Shown in pieces: positions 30,001-39,092 of a DNA stretch of 64,000 nucleotides. How positions within the stretch are numbered: the stretch's first letter is position 1; each line of letters opens with the position of its first letter. The position numbers were made by a program, and so were the translations under genes. Below the pieces are notes generated by a model, which saw nothing but the letters and a program-made list of their open reading frames with translations, was not told where the DNA came from and searched no databases. The stretch is from Planococcus shixiaomingii (GTDB lineage Bacteria > Bacillota > Bacilli > Bacillales_A > Planococcaceae), in NCBI RefSeq assembly GCF_030413615.1, contig NZ_CP129236.1, positions 2,526,001-2,590,000 on the forward strand, in the 5' to 3' direction.

Positions 30001-30571
30001 CGCGGTTTAAGTTGTCATCTGTTTCGTTCAATTTCACTTCAGCTTTTTTCTTGCGCTGTTTGTATTTCAATACGCCAGCCGCTTCTTCAAATATGGAACG
30101 ACGGTCTTCGGCTTTGCTGTTTAATATTTCGTCAACACGACCTTGGGAAATGATGGAAAACGCTTCTTTCCCCAGACCGGAATCCATAAACAGATCCGTA
30201 ATGTCTTTTAACCGGCAATTTTGCTTGTTCAGCAAATAGGCGCTTTCACCACTGCGAAAAACCCTCCTAGTTACACTAATTTCACTGTAATCAAGAGGGA
30301 TGCCGCCGTCTGTATTGTCCAATATTAAAGTTACTTCCGCAAAATTGAGCGGTTTCCTGGAATCGCTCCCTGCGAAAATAACATCTTCCATTTTCGCTCC
30401 GCGCAACGATTTTGCAGACTGTTCGCCGAGCACCCAACGAATAGCGTCTGTCACGTTGCTTTTTCCGCTACCGTTCGGCCCGACTACTGCGGTTACTCCT
30501 GGGACGAAATCAATGCCGATGCGGTCTGCAAACGACTTGAACCCCATTACTTCTAATCTTTTCAAAAACAT
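27023..30571 (-). CDS. smc: Chromosome partition protein SMC
   Basis: Large ATPase that organises and segregates the chromosome with ScpAB. The N-terminal head has MGFKSFADRI and Walker A GPNGSGKS (31-38) with the Q-loop WVLGEQSAKSLRG; long coiled coils (about 165-500 and 665-1010) flank the hinge, which includes GGSMTGG near residue 655; the C-terminal head has the signature LSLLSGGERALTAIALLF and Walker B PFCVLDEVEAALDE. The ATG at 30571 was chosen because GGAGG precedes it and the protein then starts MFLKRLEVMGFKSFA; 1182 residues is normal. A further in-frame start lies inside rnc. Confidence 0.97.
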   Translation of the reverse strand: MFLKRLEVMGFKSFADRIGIDFVPGVTAVVGPNGSGKSNVTDAIRWVLGEQSAKSLRGAKMEDVIFAGSDSRKPLNFAEVTLILDNTDGGIPLDYSEISVTRRVFRSGESAYLLNKQNCRLKDITDLFMDSGLGKEAFSIISQGRVDEILNSKAEDRRSIFEEAAGVLKYKQRKKKAEVKLNETDDNLNRVLDILHELDGRMEPLQIQASAARDYLDMNEQLRGADISLLAYDIAQLELELSQLTADAADHAEKEQQLASEIDGKEKEIRAIRKKMTGFDNQLDEAQNQLVEASSESEKWEGRKLLMSEKKSNAHRQAQQLKEMVDAEKRENGFLQKKHTEQAALLEERKAEQQTIRSTVKQLEDQLNRTPADIDEEIETHKSVYIDLMNEQASVKNELKNIDLQERQLSESSSRIAVQQTDFAAELADLEQEKESAKRKLTEIQRLLEEKRSKYRETETVYTQVKTAYDEKQSMLFQAYQSQKQLAARIDTLQELEDDFSGFFQGVKEVLVARRKGELAGIVGAVAEMAQVEQPFAKAIETALGASSQHIITENEQHAREAIEFLRKKKAGRSTFLPMTVMKSRKVPEQTLASIQQHPSFVKMAHELIAYDSAYQMIFENLLGNVIIAKDLKGATAIGKLTMNRFRVVTLDGDVVNAGGSMTGGANKTQASFFTRKAELEQLIVQAKQLAETIHVAEKTVQKEQAEVHQTEQHLNNLRSEGEKYRDLESERSIILREIEAVLKTTRERYQIFMAEQKNKEVDLTAVTERKETAAGRLEEIGGELTAISAQIEELTGFKQKNESAREVLMSKLMEQKSAFAVIKERVNQLIESEAELAERKAKSDKKLRDSEKELEWIQSEEASKGYSDEEILLEISSWTNKKELAQLKIQETRLLRSEKQEELNRLEEALKETQRLYKGFVEAVRICEVKSTRIDVQMQSFIDQLENEYQLTVAEAKLLELPDEEAVVRKTVKLLKQSIEELGPVNIGAIEEFDHVSERHSFLTEQRNDLNEAKDTLRTVIEEMDEEMTSRFDSTFRAIRTQFQRVFKELFGGGAADLILTNPSELLTTGVEIVAQPPGKKLQNLSLLSGGERALTAIALLFSILNIRPVPFCVLDEVEAALDESNVVRYSQYLKKFSEDTQFIVITHRKGTMEGADVLYGITMQESGISKLVSVKLQEEI

Positions 30572-30575
30572 TTTT

Positions 30576-31331
30576 TCAATCCTCCAAAGCTTCCTGCAAT
30601 TTACGGATTGCCAGTTGGGCAGCCTGCTGTTCCGCCTCTTTTTTCGACCGGCCGTTTCCAATCCCCAGTTCTTTGTCCGCAAGTGAAACGCGTGTTACAA
30701 AAATCCGGCTATGCGCAGGTCCTTTTTCATCAATTATTTCATAAGTCAATGCACCGTTATTTTTTTGCTGCACCAGTTCCTGCAACTGGCTTTTATAATC
30801 CATCACATGCGAAAAAGCACCGATTTCCACTTTTGGAAACAACACCACTTCCAAAAATGCCACTACAGGTTCCAAGCCCTGATCCAAATACAATGCCCCG
30901 ATAAACGATTCAAAAACATCTGCCAATAGCGCTGGGCGTGTTCTTCCGCCTGTCAGTTCTTCGCCTTTTCCAAGAAGAATATACTTGCCGAAATTCAGTT
31001 CATTGGCAAATAGTACAAGTGAAGGTTCGCAGACTATCGCTGCTCGCAGCTTGGTCAATTCCCCTTCACTCATTTGCGGGTATTTCATATATAAATAATG
31101 AGATACCGACAATTCCAAAACAGCATCGCCTAAAAATTCGAGGCGTTCGTTATCGGTATAATGTCTTCTTCGATGCTCATTCACATAAGATGAATGGGTG
31201 AATGCTTGATAAAGCAATGCAGGTTGCTTAAAGGCTATATTTAATTCTTGCTGGAGCTGATCAAAAGCTGCGCGTTCACTTTCTCTTAGCACTCCTAATT
31301 TTTGATGGGTCGCTTTTTTCTTCATTGCCAT
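30576..31331 (-). CDS. rnc: Ribonuclease III
   Basis: Cuts double-stranded RNA in rRNA maturation and mRNA turnover. The catalytic signature [20 protein letters not shown] is at about 61-80, the second acidic site is [18 protein letters not shown], and the double-stranded RNA-binding domain is at about 180-250 with [17 protein letters not shown]. Length 251. The ATG at 31331 follows GGAAGG. Four bases separate its stop from the smc start, so rnc and smc are co-transcribed. Confidence 0.96.
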   Translation of the reverse strand: MAMKKKATHQKLGVLRESERAAFDQLQQELNIAFKQPALLYQAFTHSSYVNEHRRRHYTDNERLEFLGDAVLELSVSHYLYMKYPQMSEGELTKLRAAIVCEPSLVLFANELNFGKYILLGKGEELTGGRTRPALLADVFESFIGALYLDQGLEPVVAFLEVVLFPKVEIGAFSHVMDYKSQLQELVQQKNNGALTYEIIDEKGPAHSRIFVTRVSLADKELGIGNGRSKKEAEQQAAQLAIRKLQEALED

Positions 31332-31364
31332 TTTTATCTGCCTTCCTTTGCTGTTCTTCTTTCA

Positions 31365-31393
31365 ATTTTACCTTGTTTCCCTGCATTGTGCAA
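31365..31393 (-). promoter_or_regulatory. Promoter for rnc-smc-ftsY
   Basis: Minus-strand TTGCAC (31393-31388) and TAAAAT (31370-31365), spacing 17 bases. The -35 box overlaps the T-run of the acpP transcript terminator. Confidence 0.6.
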
Positions 31394-31444
31394 AAAGAGA
31401 ATTGACGCACAACCGCTCATGGTAAAAGCGTTTGTGCGTCAATT
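31392..31444 (-). terminator. Terminator of the fapR-acpP operon
   Basis: A 17-base inverted repeat (AATTGACGCACAA core) with arms at 31444-31428 and 31416-31400 and about 11 bases of loop, followed on the minus strand by CTCTTTTTG. It is 360 bases after the acpP stop and no closer terminator with a T-run was found. Confidence 0.75.
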
Positions 31445-31491
31445 GGATTGATAGTTTTAAGTATATGTTGAACTTAAAATCTTTAGTAGCT

Positions 31492-31613
31492 GATATTCCG
31501 CAAAACAGCTTCGCTTTCCGCGGGGCTCGCGCCGAACTAACTCGGGCTTAACGCCCGAGTGGATTTCGGCACTTCGCTATCCCGCAGGAGTCTCCGCTGT
31601 TTTGCTCCATATC
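31492..31613. repeat. Palindromic intergenic element (about 122 bases)
   Basis: The ends are imperfect inverted copies: GATATTCCGCAAAACAGC on the left and GATATGGAGCAAAACAGC when the right end is read on the other strand. Inside are nested arms (GCCGAA/TTCGGC) and a central hairpin ACTCGGGC-TTAAC-GCCCGAGT (31540-31560). The CGCTTTCCGCGG...CCCGCAGGAGTCTCCGC arrangement resembles repeats I recall from many Bacillales intergenic regions. It is non-coding and lies in the acpP 3' UTR. Confidence 0.7.
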
Positions 31614-31679
31614 TTCCAGTCAACTTGCGTTAGAGCAGCAAGCTTCAGGTAGTCACTTAAGGATTTAAGAAATCTCTTA

Positions 31680-31767
31680 GCTTCGGCGCGTCTACGGGCT
31701 AGGCGAAGCAATAAGACGGATGTTTTTTCCGGCTTATTGCGGGAGCCATGCCCAAAGCGGCCGAAGC
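31680..31767. repeat. Second palindromic element downstream of acpP
   Basis: Outer arms GCTTCGGC (31680-31687) and GCCGAAGC (31760-31767); inner arms CAATAAGACGG (31709-31719) and CCGGCTTATTG (31729-31739) with one mismatch around a T-rich loop. It belongs to a different repeat type from the preceding element. No coding frame is supported across 31332-31807; the gap holds this repeat, the previous one, the terminator and the rnc promoter. Confidence 0.65.
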
Positions 31768-31807
31768 GGAGTATAAAAGAAAACTTCTTTAGTTCAACTT
31801 ATATAGA

Positions 31808-32041
31808 TTATTGCTTGCTTTCGATATACTTAACCGCGTCGCCTACTGTAGACATGTTTTCAGCGTCTTCGTCGGAAATCTCCATATCGAATTCGTCTTC
31901 AAGTTCCATAACCAATTCAACTACGTCTAATGAATCTGCGCCTAGGTCGCCTGTGAATGAAGCTTCAAGCTTCACTTCAGTTTCTTCAACTCCAAGACGA
32001 TCCACGATTACTTTTGTTACTCGCTCTAGTACTGTTGCCAA
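31808..32041 (-). CDS. acpP: Acyl carrier protein
   Basis: Carries growing acyl chains on phosphopantetheine. The attachment Ser37 lies in [20 protein letters not shown], the standard ACP signature. I chose TTG at 32041, seven bases after GGGGAGGTG, giving 77 residues that start [18 protein letters not shown], like Bacillus AcpP; a GTG at 32050 would sit inside the ribosome site. It is the last gene of the fapR-plsX-fabD-fabG-acpP operon and has an exceptionally long 3' UTR with two palindromic repeats. Confidence 0.96.
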   Translation of the reverse strand: MATVLERVTKVIVDRLGVEETEVKLEASFTGDLGADSLDVVELVMELEDEFDMEISDEDAENMSTVGDAVKYIESKQ

Positions 32042-32081
32042 TGTCGTCACCTCCCCTCAAATCAGTATACAAAATTTCTTG

Positions 32082-32828
32082 TTACATGACCATGCCGCCG
32101 TCGAGGTGGAGAGTTTGGCCTGTCATGTAAGAAGAATCTTCGGATGCCAAGAAGAGAGCCGCCTTCGCTACTTCTTCCGGCTTGCCGAAACGGCCAAGCG
32201 GGATTTGGCCAAGCATTGCTTTTTGGATGTCTTCGCCCAATTTGTCCGTCATATCCGTCGTGATAAATCCTGGAGCGACCGCATTCGCGGTAATATTACG
32301 GCTTGCCAGTTCACGGGCAGTCGTTTTCGTTAAGCCGATGACACCCGCTTTAGCAGCTACGTAATTCGCTTGTCCGGCATTGCCCATTACGCCGACTATC
32401 GACGCAATGTTGATGATACGGCCAGAGCGCTGTTTCATCATTTGGCGAGTGACCGCTTTCGTGCAAATGAAAACACCTTTTAAATTCGTATTGATGACAT
32501 CATCCCACTCATCGTCTTTCATGCGCATCATTAAATTGTCGCGGGTAATGCCTGCATTGTTGACTAGGATGTCGATTGAACCAAAAGCTTTCATCGTCTC
32601 GTCGATCATCGCTTTCACCGCTTCTGAATCTGAGACATTCGCTTTCACTGCAATTGCTTCTCCGCCATTTGCTTGAATATCGGCAACTACCGCTTCCGCT
32701 TTATCTTGGCTGCCGCTATAGTTGACGACGATTTTCGCTCCTGCATCTGCAAATCTGCGCGCAATTTCAGCGCCGATCCCTCGCGAACCACCTGTAACGA
32801 TGGCCGTTTTCCCTGTTAAGTTGCTCAT
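32082..32828 (-). CDS. fabG: 3-oxoacyl-[acyl-carrier-protein] reductase
   Basis: NADPH-dependent reductase of the fatty-acid elongation cycle. It is a classical short-chain dehydrogenase: cofactor loop [16 protein letters not shown] (about 13-28), NNAG (88-91 region), the IASIVG serine and the YVAAKAG catalytic Tyr-Lys (about 153-159), and LHLDGGMVM at the end. Length 248. It overlaps the fabD stop by four bases. Confidence 0.96.
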   Translation of the reverse strand: MSNLTGKTAIVTGGSRGIGAEIARRFADAGAKIVVNYSGSQDKAEAVVADIQANGGEAIAVKANVSDSEAVKAMIDETMKAFGSIDILVNNAGITRDNLMMRMKDDEWDDVINTNLKGVFICTKAVTRQMMKQRSGRIINIASIVGVMGNAGQANYVAAKAGVIGLTKTTARELASRNITANAVAPGFITTDMTDKLGEDIQKAMLGQIPLGRFGKPEEVAKAALFLASEDSSYMTGQTLHLDGGMVM

Positions 32829-33760
32829 TGTTTCAGCTCCTCTACCGCTTTTTCAAATGATTCAAGGTCAAAAATCGGTAAGGTAGTGACCGAGCGATCA
32901 ATTTTTTTGACCAGTCCGCTCAAAACTTTTCCAGGACCGATTTCCACAAATACAGTTACACCCATGTCGATCATTTCTCTTACCGATTGTTCCCACAAAA
33001 CTGGCGAATAAAGCTGGCGAATAAGCAAATCTTGAATTTGGACCGCATTCGTTTCACTTTTCGCTGTAACATTCGTAACTACAGGAATTTTAGCATCTTC
33101 AAGGAAAGATTGACTAAGTACTTTTGATAAATCCTGTGAAGCCGGGTGCATTAACTCCGAATGGAATGGACCGCTGACGTCAAGCGGAATCGCACGTTTA
33201 GCACCGCGTTCTTTCGCTAATCGGCAAGCTTCTTCCACTCCTGCTTTTGTGCCCGATATAACGATTTGGCCAGGGCAATTCAAATTGGCAAGCTGAACTA
33301 CACCTGTCGAATCCGTCACTTCATTCGTCAATTTTTCCAGTTCTTCGCTGTTCATGCCAAGAATCGCTGCCATCGTCCCTTCACCAGCCGGCACCGCACT
33401 GTTCATGTACAAACCGCGCCTATGGACGATATTAACGGCTTTTTCGAAAGGCAATACGCCTGAAGCGACAAGTGCACTGTATTCTCCCAAACTATGGCCC
33501 GCTGTATAATCAGGGAAAATCCCCATACGGTTCAGCCGTTCAGTGATCATGGAACTGACTGTCAAAAGAGCAGGTTGTGCATGGTATGTAAGAGTCAATT
33601 CTTCCTGTGGCCCTTCTAGCATCAGTTGAGACAAATTAAAGCCAAGTGCGCTGTCTGCCTCTTGAAAAAATCGTCGGCTCGTTTCATCGTTCAGAAACGA
33701 TTCTCCCATTCCAACGGCTTGGGAACCTTGCCCCGGATAAATGAATGCGATTTTAGTCAT
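32825..33760 (-). CDS. fabD: Malonyl-CoA:ACP transacylase
   Basis: Transfers malonyl from CoA to ACP. It opens [17 protein letters not shown] (about 3-19), and the nucleophile Ser90 is in [14 protein letters not shown]. The partner His is in the SGPFHSELM region. Length 311. The ATG overlaps the plsX 3' end by eight bases. Its expression should be controlled by FapR through the operator upstream of fapR. Confidence 0.96.
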   Translation of the reverse strand: MTKIAFIYPGQGSQAVGMGESFLNDETSRRFFQEADSALGFNLSQLMLEGPQEELTLTYHAQPALLTVSSMITERLNRMGIFPDYTAGHSLGEYSALVASGVLPFEKAVNIVHRRGLYMNSAVPAGEGTMAAILGMNSEELEKLTNEVTDSTGVVQLANLNCPGQIVISGTKAGVEEACRLAKERGAKRAIPLDVSGPFHSELMHPASQDLSKVLSQSFLEDAKIPVVTNVTAKSETNAVQIQDLLIRQLYSPVLWEQSVREMIDMGVTVFVEIGPGKVLSGLVKKIDRSVTTLPIFDLESFEKAVEELKQ

Positions 33761-34748
33761 GTTGTTGCTCCTTTTCCAGTGTACTGTGAATTGTTCCGGT
33801 CACGTCATACTCCACCATTGTCCGCGTTTGGCGAATGGCATTGAATAAGGCATTGGCATTTGATGAACCGTGTGCTTTGATTACCGGTGCTTTTAAGCCG
33901 AACAACCCGGCTCCGCCATACTCGCTGTAATCCAGCATGCCTTTAAGCCCGCTTAAATCATTTTTGACAAGAAGCGCCGCAATTTTCGTTTTAGTGGAAG
34001 CCATGAAAACATCCTTGATCATTGCAAAAACGTTCATCGCCGTTCCCTCAATTGTTTTCAAAACCATATTTCCCGTAAAGCCGTCCGTTACAACAACATC
34101 CGCCACGCCGTTCAATAAATCACGAGACTCGACATTTCCGATAAAATTGATTGGAGCCTGTTTTAATAGCGGAAAAGCCGCTTTCGTCAAATCGTTCCCT
34201 TTTTTCTCTTCGGTTCCAATGTTCAACAATCCGACTGTCGGATTTTCGATTCCACGGACTTTTTCCGCGTAAATACTGCCCATTACCGCGTATTGCACGA
34301 GGTGTTCCGGGCGCGCTTCTGCGTTTGCCCCCATGTCGAGCATGACAAACCCTTTGCCATCAATTGTCGGCAACGTCGGTGCAAGAGCTGGACGATCGAC
34401 ACCTTCAATGCGGCCGACTACAAAAAGTCCAGCTGCCATTAAAGCGCCCGTATTTCCGGCAGACACACAAGCATCCGCCCGTCCTTCTTTCACCGCTTGC
34501 GCCATTTGCACCATTGATGCATTTTTCTTGCGGCGTACAGCTCGGACAGGGTCATCTTCCGCTCCAATAATTTCCTCACAATGAATCACGCTAAGGCGAT
34601 CTTGCGCCCGCAAGTATGGCTGCATCTTTTCTTCATGGCCGTACAGCTGGATTTCCAAATCACTAAATTCGGACAACGCCTTATACACGCCTTCAATTAT
34701 TTCTTTTGGCGCGTTGTCGCCGCCCATTGCATCTACTGCTATTATCAC
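33753..34748 (-). CDS. plsX: Phosphate acyltransferase PlsX
   Basis: Makes acyl-phosphate from acyl-ACP, the first step of phosphatidic acid synthesis with PlsY. The sequence has [19 protein letters not shown] at the N-terminus, [19 protein letters not shown] (about 96-114), [19 protein letters not shown] (about 209-227) and [20 protein letters not shown] near the C-terminus. Length 331. It starts with GTG, overlapping the fapR stop (GTGA). Confidence 0.96.
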   Translation of the reverse strand: MIIAVDAMGGDNAPKEIIEGVYKALSEFSDLEIQLYGHEEKMQPYLRAQDRLSVIHCEEIIGAEDDPVRAVRRKKNASMVQMAQAVKEGRADACVSAGNTGALMAAGLFVVGRIEGVDRPALAPTLPTIDGKGFVMLDMGANAEARPEHLVQYAVMGSIYAEKVRGIENPTVGLLNIGTEEKKGNDLTKAAFPLLKQAPINFIGNVESRDLLNGVADVVVTDGFTGNMVLKTIEGTAMNVFAMIKDVFMASTKTKIAALLVKNDLSGLKGMLDYSEYGGAGLFGLKAPVIKAHGSSNANALFNAIRQTRTMVEYDVTGTIHSTLEKEQQHD

Positions 34749-35329
34749 TTTTCGTCACCTTCGCTTTGTTCCGTCATTCGGTACATTTCAAATGTCCCGA
34801 TAAAAACCGTTGCTTGATCTACAGAAGATACCACTTTAACATACGCCCGGTTTTTTTCCGGATTGCGGTCCACGACTTGCGCTTTCGCCACAATGCGCTG
34901 GCCCGCTGTTACAGGGCGCAGAAATTGCAGTTCCGACTTTACCGTAAGCGCCAATTCATCGTTCATCACCGCAACTGCAAGCGAATTGGCTTGCGCGAAT
35001 AAATGATGGCCTCTCGCGATTTTATTGCGTTGGAAAACGTGTTCCGGTTTCACATCAAAAATTGAAATCGCCCGTTCATCCAGTTCAATATCGATAATCT
35101 CGCCGAAAACTTCGTCGATCGGCAACGATTTCACTTCATCTTCATATGTTTTTACGGCTACGTGCTTAATGCGTTCACGCAACTCAGGAATCGAAAGTTC
35201 CATCCGGTCCAAGCGAATCGTTTGGACACTGACATCAAATTCAGCCGACAACTCCTCATCTGTCACAAATGGGTTCGTGCGGATCGAATCTTTAAGCGCT
35301 TGCTGTCGTTCTTTTTTCGGTCTTCTCAC
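34745..35329 (-). CDS. fapR: Malonyl-CoA-responsive lipid-synthesis repressor FapR
   Basis: Represses fatty-acid and phospholipid genes and is released by malonyl-CoA. A DeoR-type helix-turn-helix is at about 1-50 ([26 protein letters not shown]), then a hot-dog-fold ligand domain with [17 protein letters not shown] (about 107-123). The GTG at 35329 gives a start VRRPKKERQ matching MRRNKRERQ in Bacillus (194 residues) with GGTG five bases upstream; the in-frame start at 35353 would place coding sequence in its own operator. It is first in the operon. Confidence 0.95.
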   Translation of the reverse strand: MRRPKKERQQALKDSIRTNPFVTDEELSAEFDVSVQTIRLDRMELSIPELRERIKHVAVKTYEDEVKSLPIDEVFGEIIDIELDERAISIFDVKPEHVFQRNKIARGHHLFAQANSLAVAVMNDELALTVKSELQFLRPVTAGQRIVAKAQVVDRNPEKNRAYVKVVSSVDQATVFIGTFEMYRMTEQSEGDEK

Positions 35330-35345
35330 TATGTCACCGCCCGCT

Positions 35346-35364
35346 ATTAGCACTTGGTACTAAT
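35346..35364 (-). promoter_or_regulatory. FapR operator
   Basis: ATTAGTACCAAGTGCTAAT is an imperfect palindrome matching the known FapR site (ATTAGTACC...TACTAAT type). It overlaps the predicted transcription start, three bases downstream of the -10 box, so bound FapR should block initiation. Confidence 0.85.
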
Positions 35365-35367
35365 ATG

Positions 35368-35396
35368 AGTATATAAATAACAAAAAAAGAATGCAA
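35368..35396 (-). promoter_or_regulatory. Promoter for fapR operon
   Basis: Minus-strand TTGCAT (35396-35391) and TATACT (35373-35368), spacing 17 bases. The -35 box lies within the 3' arm of the recG terminator. Confidence 0.75.
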
Positions 35397-35421
35397 GGAT
35401 AAATCGTTATCCTGCATTCTT
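35381..35421 (-). terminator. Terminator after recG
   Basis: Minus strand: AAGAATGCAGGATAA, loop CGATT, then TATCCTTGCATTCTT (one bulge) and seven Ts. The hairpin starts at the recG stop codon and its 3' arm contains the fapR -35 box. Confidence 0.85.
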
Positions 35422-37468
35422 AGTCTAACCGTGAACTTGACAAAACTCCCGAATCTTCCAGATGTTCACGCAAGCATTTCGTTTCATCTTCAACCCAAAA
35501 CTCTTCGCTGTTGACCAGTTTTTCGGCGTCTTTCCTGGCGGTTTCAAGCGCCCGGTAATCATGAACCAAGTCGGCCATTTTAAATTCCGGCACCCCGCTC
35601 TGCTTGCGGCCAAAAAAGTCACCTGGCCCTCGGAGCTGCAGATCTTTTTCAGCAAGAATAAAGCCGTCGTTCGTTTCGGTCATTGAAGTCATGCGTTCTT
35701 TGCCCATCTCGGTTTTCGGATCTGCCAGCAGTACACAGTACGATTGCTCGCTTCCTCGCCCGACTCGCCCGCGCAATTGGTGGAGCTGGGACAATCCGAA
35801 GCGTTCAGCATCGTAAATGAGCATAAACGAAGCGTTCGGCACGTTAACACCGACTTCAACTACAGTAGTCGACACTAATACAGAAATTTTCCCTTCCGTA
35901 AAAGCGCGCATCGTCTCTTCTTTTTCATCGGAATGCAGCCGGCCATGCATCAGGCCAACGGTGTGTTTCCCATGAAAATGGCTCGATAATTGCTGGAACA
36001 ATTCGACAGCATTTTGAAAATCCAGTTTATCCGATTCTTCAATCAAAGGACAGATAACATAAGCTTGACGCCCTGCGGCCAGCTCTTTTTCCATGCGTCC
36101 TAAAATTTTGGCGAACATGTCTTTTTTCATCCAGAACGTTTGGATTTCTTTTCGTCCTACCGGCATTTCATCGATGACGGAAACATCCATTTCGCCAAAC
36201 GCAGAAATGGCAAGTGTCCGCGGAATCGGAGTCGCTGTCATAAATAAGACATCAGGATTATAGCCTTTGTCTTTCAGCACGCGACGTTGATCGACGCCAA
36301 AACGATGCTGCTCATCCGTAATGACAAGACCAAGCTTTTTAAATTGCACATCAGGCTGAATCAGGGCATGGGTTCCAATGAGTATTTGGATTTCTCCAGC
36401 AGCCAATTGATCTAATATCAATTGGCGCCGCTTCCCTTTTACCGATCCTGTCAGCAAGGCGATATTCAACCCGAACGGTTCAAACCACTGCACCAGTGTA
36501 TTAGCATGCTGTTCCGCTAAAATCTCGGTAGGCGCCATTAACGCGCCCTGCTGCCCTGCTGTAACTGCAGCGTACAACGATATAGCAGCAACGACCGTTT
36601 TTCCGGATCCTACATCCCCTTGCAGCAGACGATTCATGCGGAAAGGTTCTCTCATGTCTTTGCAAATTTCGTTGACAACCCGTTTTTGGGCAGCCGTCAA
36701 ATCGAAGGGCAACGTTTGGATAAAATTTTTCAACTTCTCCAAGTCGTAATTAATAAATGAGCCGCCTTCTTCTTCACGATTCTTTTTCCGCAACGCCTGC
36801 ATTTTCAGCTGGAACATTAAAAGCTCCTCGTACACAAAACGCCGGCGCGCTTGCTTAAGCATTTCGCCATCCGGCGGAAAATGAACCCATTCCAATGCAT
36901 CTTGGAAGGATGGCAAGTGATAAGAACTAAGAAATCGCTTTGGCAAGCAATCTTTCAAATCATCTTTTATTAAATCCAAAGCTTGCCGCATCAGTTTCCG
37001 GAACGTTTTTTGGTAAATCGTCCCTTTTAGGCTATAGACCGGTTCAAAATCAGCGCCGCTCGTTCTTGGTCCGATGGTGTGGCTTTGCACCGTGATCACT
37101 TGTCGCCCGCGGTCCCATTTTCCAGACAGTGTCAAAACTTCTCCGATATGCAGTTTTGCCTTGACGTAAGGTTGATTAAAAAAGATGGCTTTGACTAAAT
37201 GCCGCCCTACTAATATTTGCACTTGAGTCCGTGATTTGTTTTTTCCTAAAAAAAGGACGGAAGGTTCACTTTCGACCCTTCCCTCCACAGTTACTCGTTC
37301 GTTATGCGGCGTATCAGCCAAATCTTTCAATTGAAAATCTTCGTGGCGGTAAGGAAATGTCATAATCAGATCATGGATCGTTTCAATTTTCATTTCCTGC
37401 AGGGATTCAGCCGCTGTTTTTCCTACCCCTTTTAATGCAGTAACTGGCGTTTTAGCGTCCACTACCAA
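35420..37468 (-). CDS. recG: ATP-dependent DNA helicase RecG
   Basis: Branch-migration helicase that remodels stalled forks. The N-terminal wedge/OB domain (about 1-230) is followed by helicase motifs: LLQGDVGSGKTVVAAI (Walker A), ITDEQHRFGVDQR (DEQH box), FMTATPIPRTLA, STTVVEVGVNVPNA, and the C-terminal RecG motif QLRGRVGRGSEQSYC and LRGPGDFFGRKQSG. Start: TTG at 37468, six bases after GGCGGGG; TTG codons at 37483 and 37471 and a GTG at 37462 are also possible. Any of these begins inside the end of sdaAA. Confidence 0.94.
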   Translation of the reverse strand: MVVDAKTPVTALKGVGKTAAESLQEMKIETIHDLIMTFPYRHEDFQLKDLADTPHNERVTVEGRVESEPSVLFLGKNKSRTQVQILVGRHLVKAIFFNQPYVKAKLHIGEVLTLSGKWDRGRQVITVQSHTIGPRTSGADFEPVYSLKGTIYQKTFRKLMRQALDLIKDDLKDCLPKRFLSSYHLPSFQDALEWVHFPPDGEMLKQARRRFVYEELLMFQLKMQALRKKNREEEGGSFINYDLEKLKNFIQTLPFDLTAAQKRVVNEICKDMREPFRMNRLLQGDVGSGKTVVAAISLYAAVTAGQQGALMAPTEILAEQHANTLVQWFEPFGLNIALLTGSVKGKRRQLILDQLAAGEIQILIGTHALIQPDVQFKKLGLVITDEQHRFGVDQRRVLKDKGYNPDVLFMTATPIPRTLAISAFGEMDVSVIDEMPVGRKEIQTFWMKKDMFAKILGRMEKELAAGRQAYVICPLIEESDKLDFQNAVELFQQLSSHFHGKHTVGLMHGRLHSDEKEETMRAFTEGKISVLVSTTVVEVGVNVPNASFMLIYDAERFGLSQLHQLRGRVGRGSEQSYCVLLADPKTEMGKERMTSMTETNDGFILAEKDLQLRGPGDFFGRKQSGVPEFKMADLVHDYRALETARKDAEKLVNSEEFWVEDETKCLREHLEDSGVLSSSRLD

Positions 37469-38351
37469 CAACTGCCCCGCCAAATATTTTCGCTTCCAGC
37501 CATTTACCTGTCGGAGTAGCGGCTAGCCCTCCTTTAGCTGTTTCACGCAATGAGCTCGGCATCGATTGTCCGATTTCGAACATCGCCCCGATCACTTCGT
37601 CACATGGAATCCAGCTCGTTACGCCTGCCAAAGCCATATCGGCAGCTACAACTGAGTTTGCTGCTCCCATTGCATTTCGTTTAACGCAAGGCACTTCCAC
37701 CAATCCCGCCACCGGATCGCATACAAGGCCAAGCATATTTTTCATCGTAATTGCAAATGCTTCAGAACTTTGCTGAGGCGTGCCTCCTGCCATTTCTACA
37801 ATTGCCGCTGCCGCCATTGCTGCTGCTGATCCGACTTCCGCCTGGCAGCCTCCTGCCGCACCAGAAATCGACGCATTGTTAGCTACAACAAAACCGAAAG
37901 CGCCTGATGTGAATAGATAGCGGATCATTTGTTCACGCGTTGGATTCAGTTTGTTTTTTACAGCAAATAATGTGCCTGGAACGACTCCGGCAGATCCTGC
38001 TGTCGGTGTTGCGCAGATCGTGCCCATTGCCGCATTTACTTCGTTCGTTGCTACTGCTTTGCTAACAGCATCCAACAACAAATCTCCTGAAAGCGAATTG
38101 CCTTTTGCCATATAATCTTGCAACAAAACCGCATCGCCGCCCGTTAAACCGGAAACCGAATGCACGCCTTTCAAGCCTTTTTCCACCGCTTCCTCCATGA
38201 CTGTGAGATTGCGGTCCATTTGTTTCATGATTTCTTCACGAGACCGATCAGTTACAAGCATTTCTTGTTCAATCATAATTTCTGAAATGAGCTTATTTTC
38301 TTTTTCAGCACGCTCTACTAATTCTCGTACATTGCGAAATAAATATTCCAC
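37452..38351 (-). CDS. sdaAA: L-serine ammonia-lyase, iron-sulfur-dependent, alpha subunit
   Basis: Deaminates L-serine to pyruvate. It carries the cluster-binding cysteines in CATPTAGSAGVVPG (about 113-126), the CDPVAGLVEVPCVKRNA region (about 211-227) and WIPCDE near the C-terminus, plus GGCQAEVGSAAAMAAAA. Length 299. The start is GTG with GGAGG upstream. It follows sdaAB by 16 bases, and its last codons overlap the recG start region by up to 32 bases. Confidence 0.95.
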   Translation of the reverse strand: MEYLFRNVRELVERAEKENKLISEIMIEQEMLVTDRSREEIMKQMDRNLTVMEEAVEKGLKGVHSVSGLTGGDAVLLQDYMAKGNSLSGDLLLDAVSKAVATNEVNAAMGTICATPTAGSAGVVPGTLFAVKNKLNPTREQMIRYLFTSGAFGFVVANNASISGAAGGCQAEVGSAAAMAAAAIVEMAGGTPQQSSEAFAITMKNMLGLVCDPVAGLVEVPCVKRNAMGAANSVVAADMALAGVTSWIPCDEVIGAMFEIGQSMPSSLRETAKGGLAATPTGKWLEAKIFGGAVVGSGR

Positions 38352-38367
38352 GGTTTATTCCTCCAAT

Positions 38368-39030
38368 TTAATCTGCGATTCGTGTAACTTGTGTGATGTT
38401 CGGAAGTTCTCTTAGTTCATCCATCACTTCTTTATCGACATTTTGATCCACTTCAATCACCATTAGCGCCATATGCCCTTTCTCTTTACGGGAAACTTCC
38501 ATATGGCCAATATTGATATCATATTTGTACAAACAATTGGAAACGTTTGCAATACAACCTGACCGGTCCTCGTGAACCACTAAGATCGCCGGATGCTCAC
38601 CGGATAGTTTCAATGGGAAACCATTAAGTTCTGTGATTTCAATTTTTCCGCCGCCAATTGAAATCCCCATCATGGACATTTCGGAATGCTCATCGCCTAC
38701 AACTATTCTGGTCGTATTCGGATGGTCGACATTTCCGGTTTCCGGTATAAACTCAAACGCCATTCCGACCTTTTCTGCTTCTTCAAAAGAAGTTTTTATG
38801 CGTTCATCAAAAGTATCATAATCCAGAAGGCCGCCGATAATGGCTACGTCCGTGCTGTGTCCTTTAAACGTTTCCGCAAATGACCCGTATAAATGCACTT
38901 TTGCCCATTTCGGCTGGCGTCCGAACAAATCTCTCGCTACTCGTCCGATGCGGGCTGCTCCCGCGGTATGTGAAGAAGATGGCCCAATCATAACGGGACC
39001 GATTATATCAAATACAGATTTGAACTTCAT
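38368..39030 (-). CDS. sdaAB: L-serine ammonia-lyase, iron-sulfur-dependent, beta subunit
   Basis: Regulatory partner of SdaAA. The N-terminal domain opens with FDIIGPVMIGPSSSHTAGAA (about 7-26), the family signature, and the last 75 residues form an ACT domain (AILVVHEDRSGCIANVSNCL...) that senses amino acids. Length 220. GAAAGGGG precedes the ATG. It has its own promoter after the fakA terminator. Confidence 0.95.
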   Translation of the reverse strand: MKFKSVFDIIGPVMIGPSSSHTAGAARIGRVARDLFGRQPKWAKVHLYGSFAETFKGHSTDVAIIGGLLDYDTFDERIKTSFEEAEKVGMAFEFIPETGNVDHPNTTRIVVGDEHSEMSMMGISIGGGKIEITELNGFPLKLSGEHPAILVVHEDRSGCIANVSNCLYKYDINIGHMEVSRKEKGHMALMVIEVDQNVDKEVMDELRELPNITQVTRIAD

Positions 39031-39063
39031 TGCTCAAACCCCTTTCTAAGTACGTATATTACT

Positions 39064-39092
39064 AGTTTACATGAATTTGTCACATTTAACAA
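39064..39092 (-). promoter_or_regulatory. Candidate promoter for sdaAB-sdaAA-recG
   Basis: Minus-strand TTGTTA (39092-39087) and TAAACT (39069-39064), spacing 17 bases. The -35 box lies in the T-rich tail of the fakA terminator. Confidence 0.5.

Noticed and set aside
31492..31613. Ordinary rho-independent terminator for acpP at the first palindrome
   Set aside because: The hairpin is large and GC-rich but is not followed by a T-run on the minus strand; the clear terminator is at 31392-31444.
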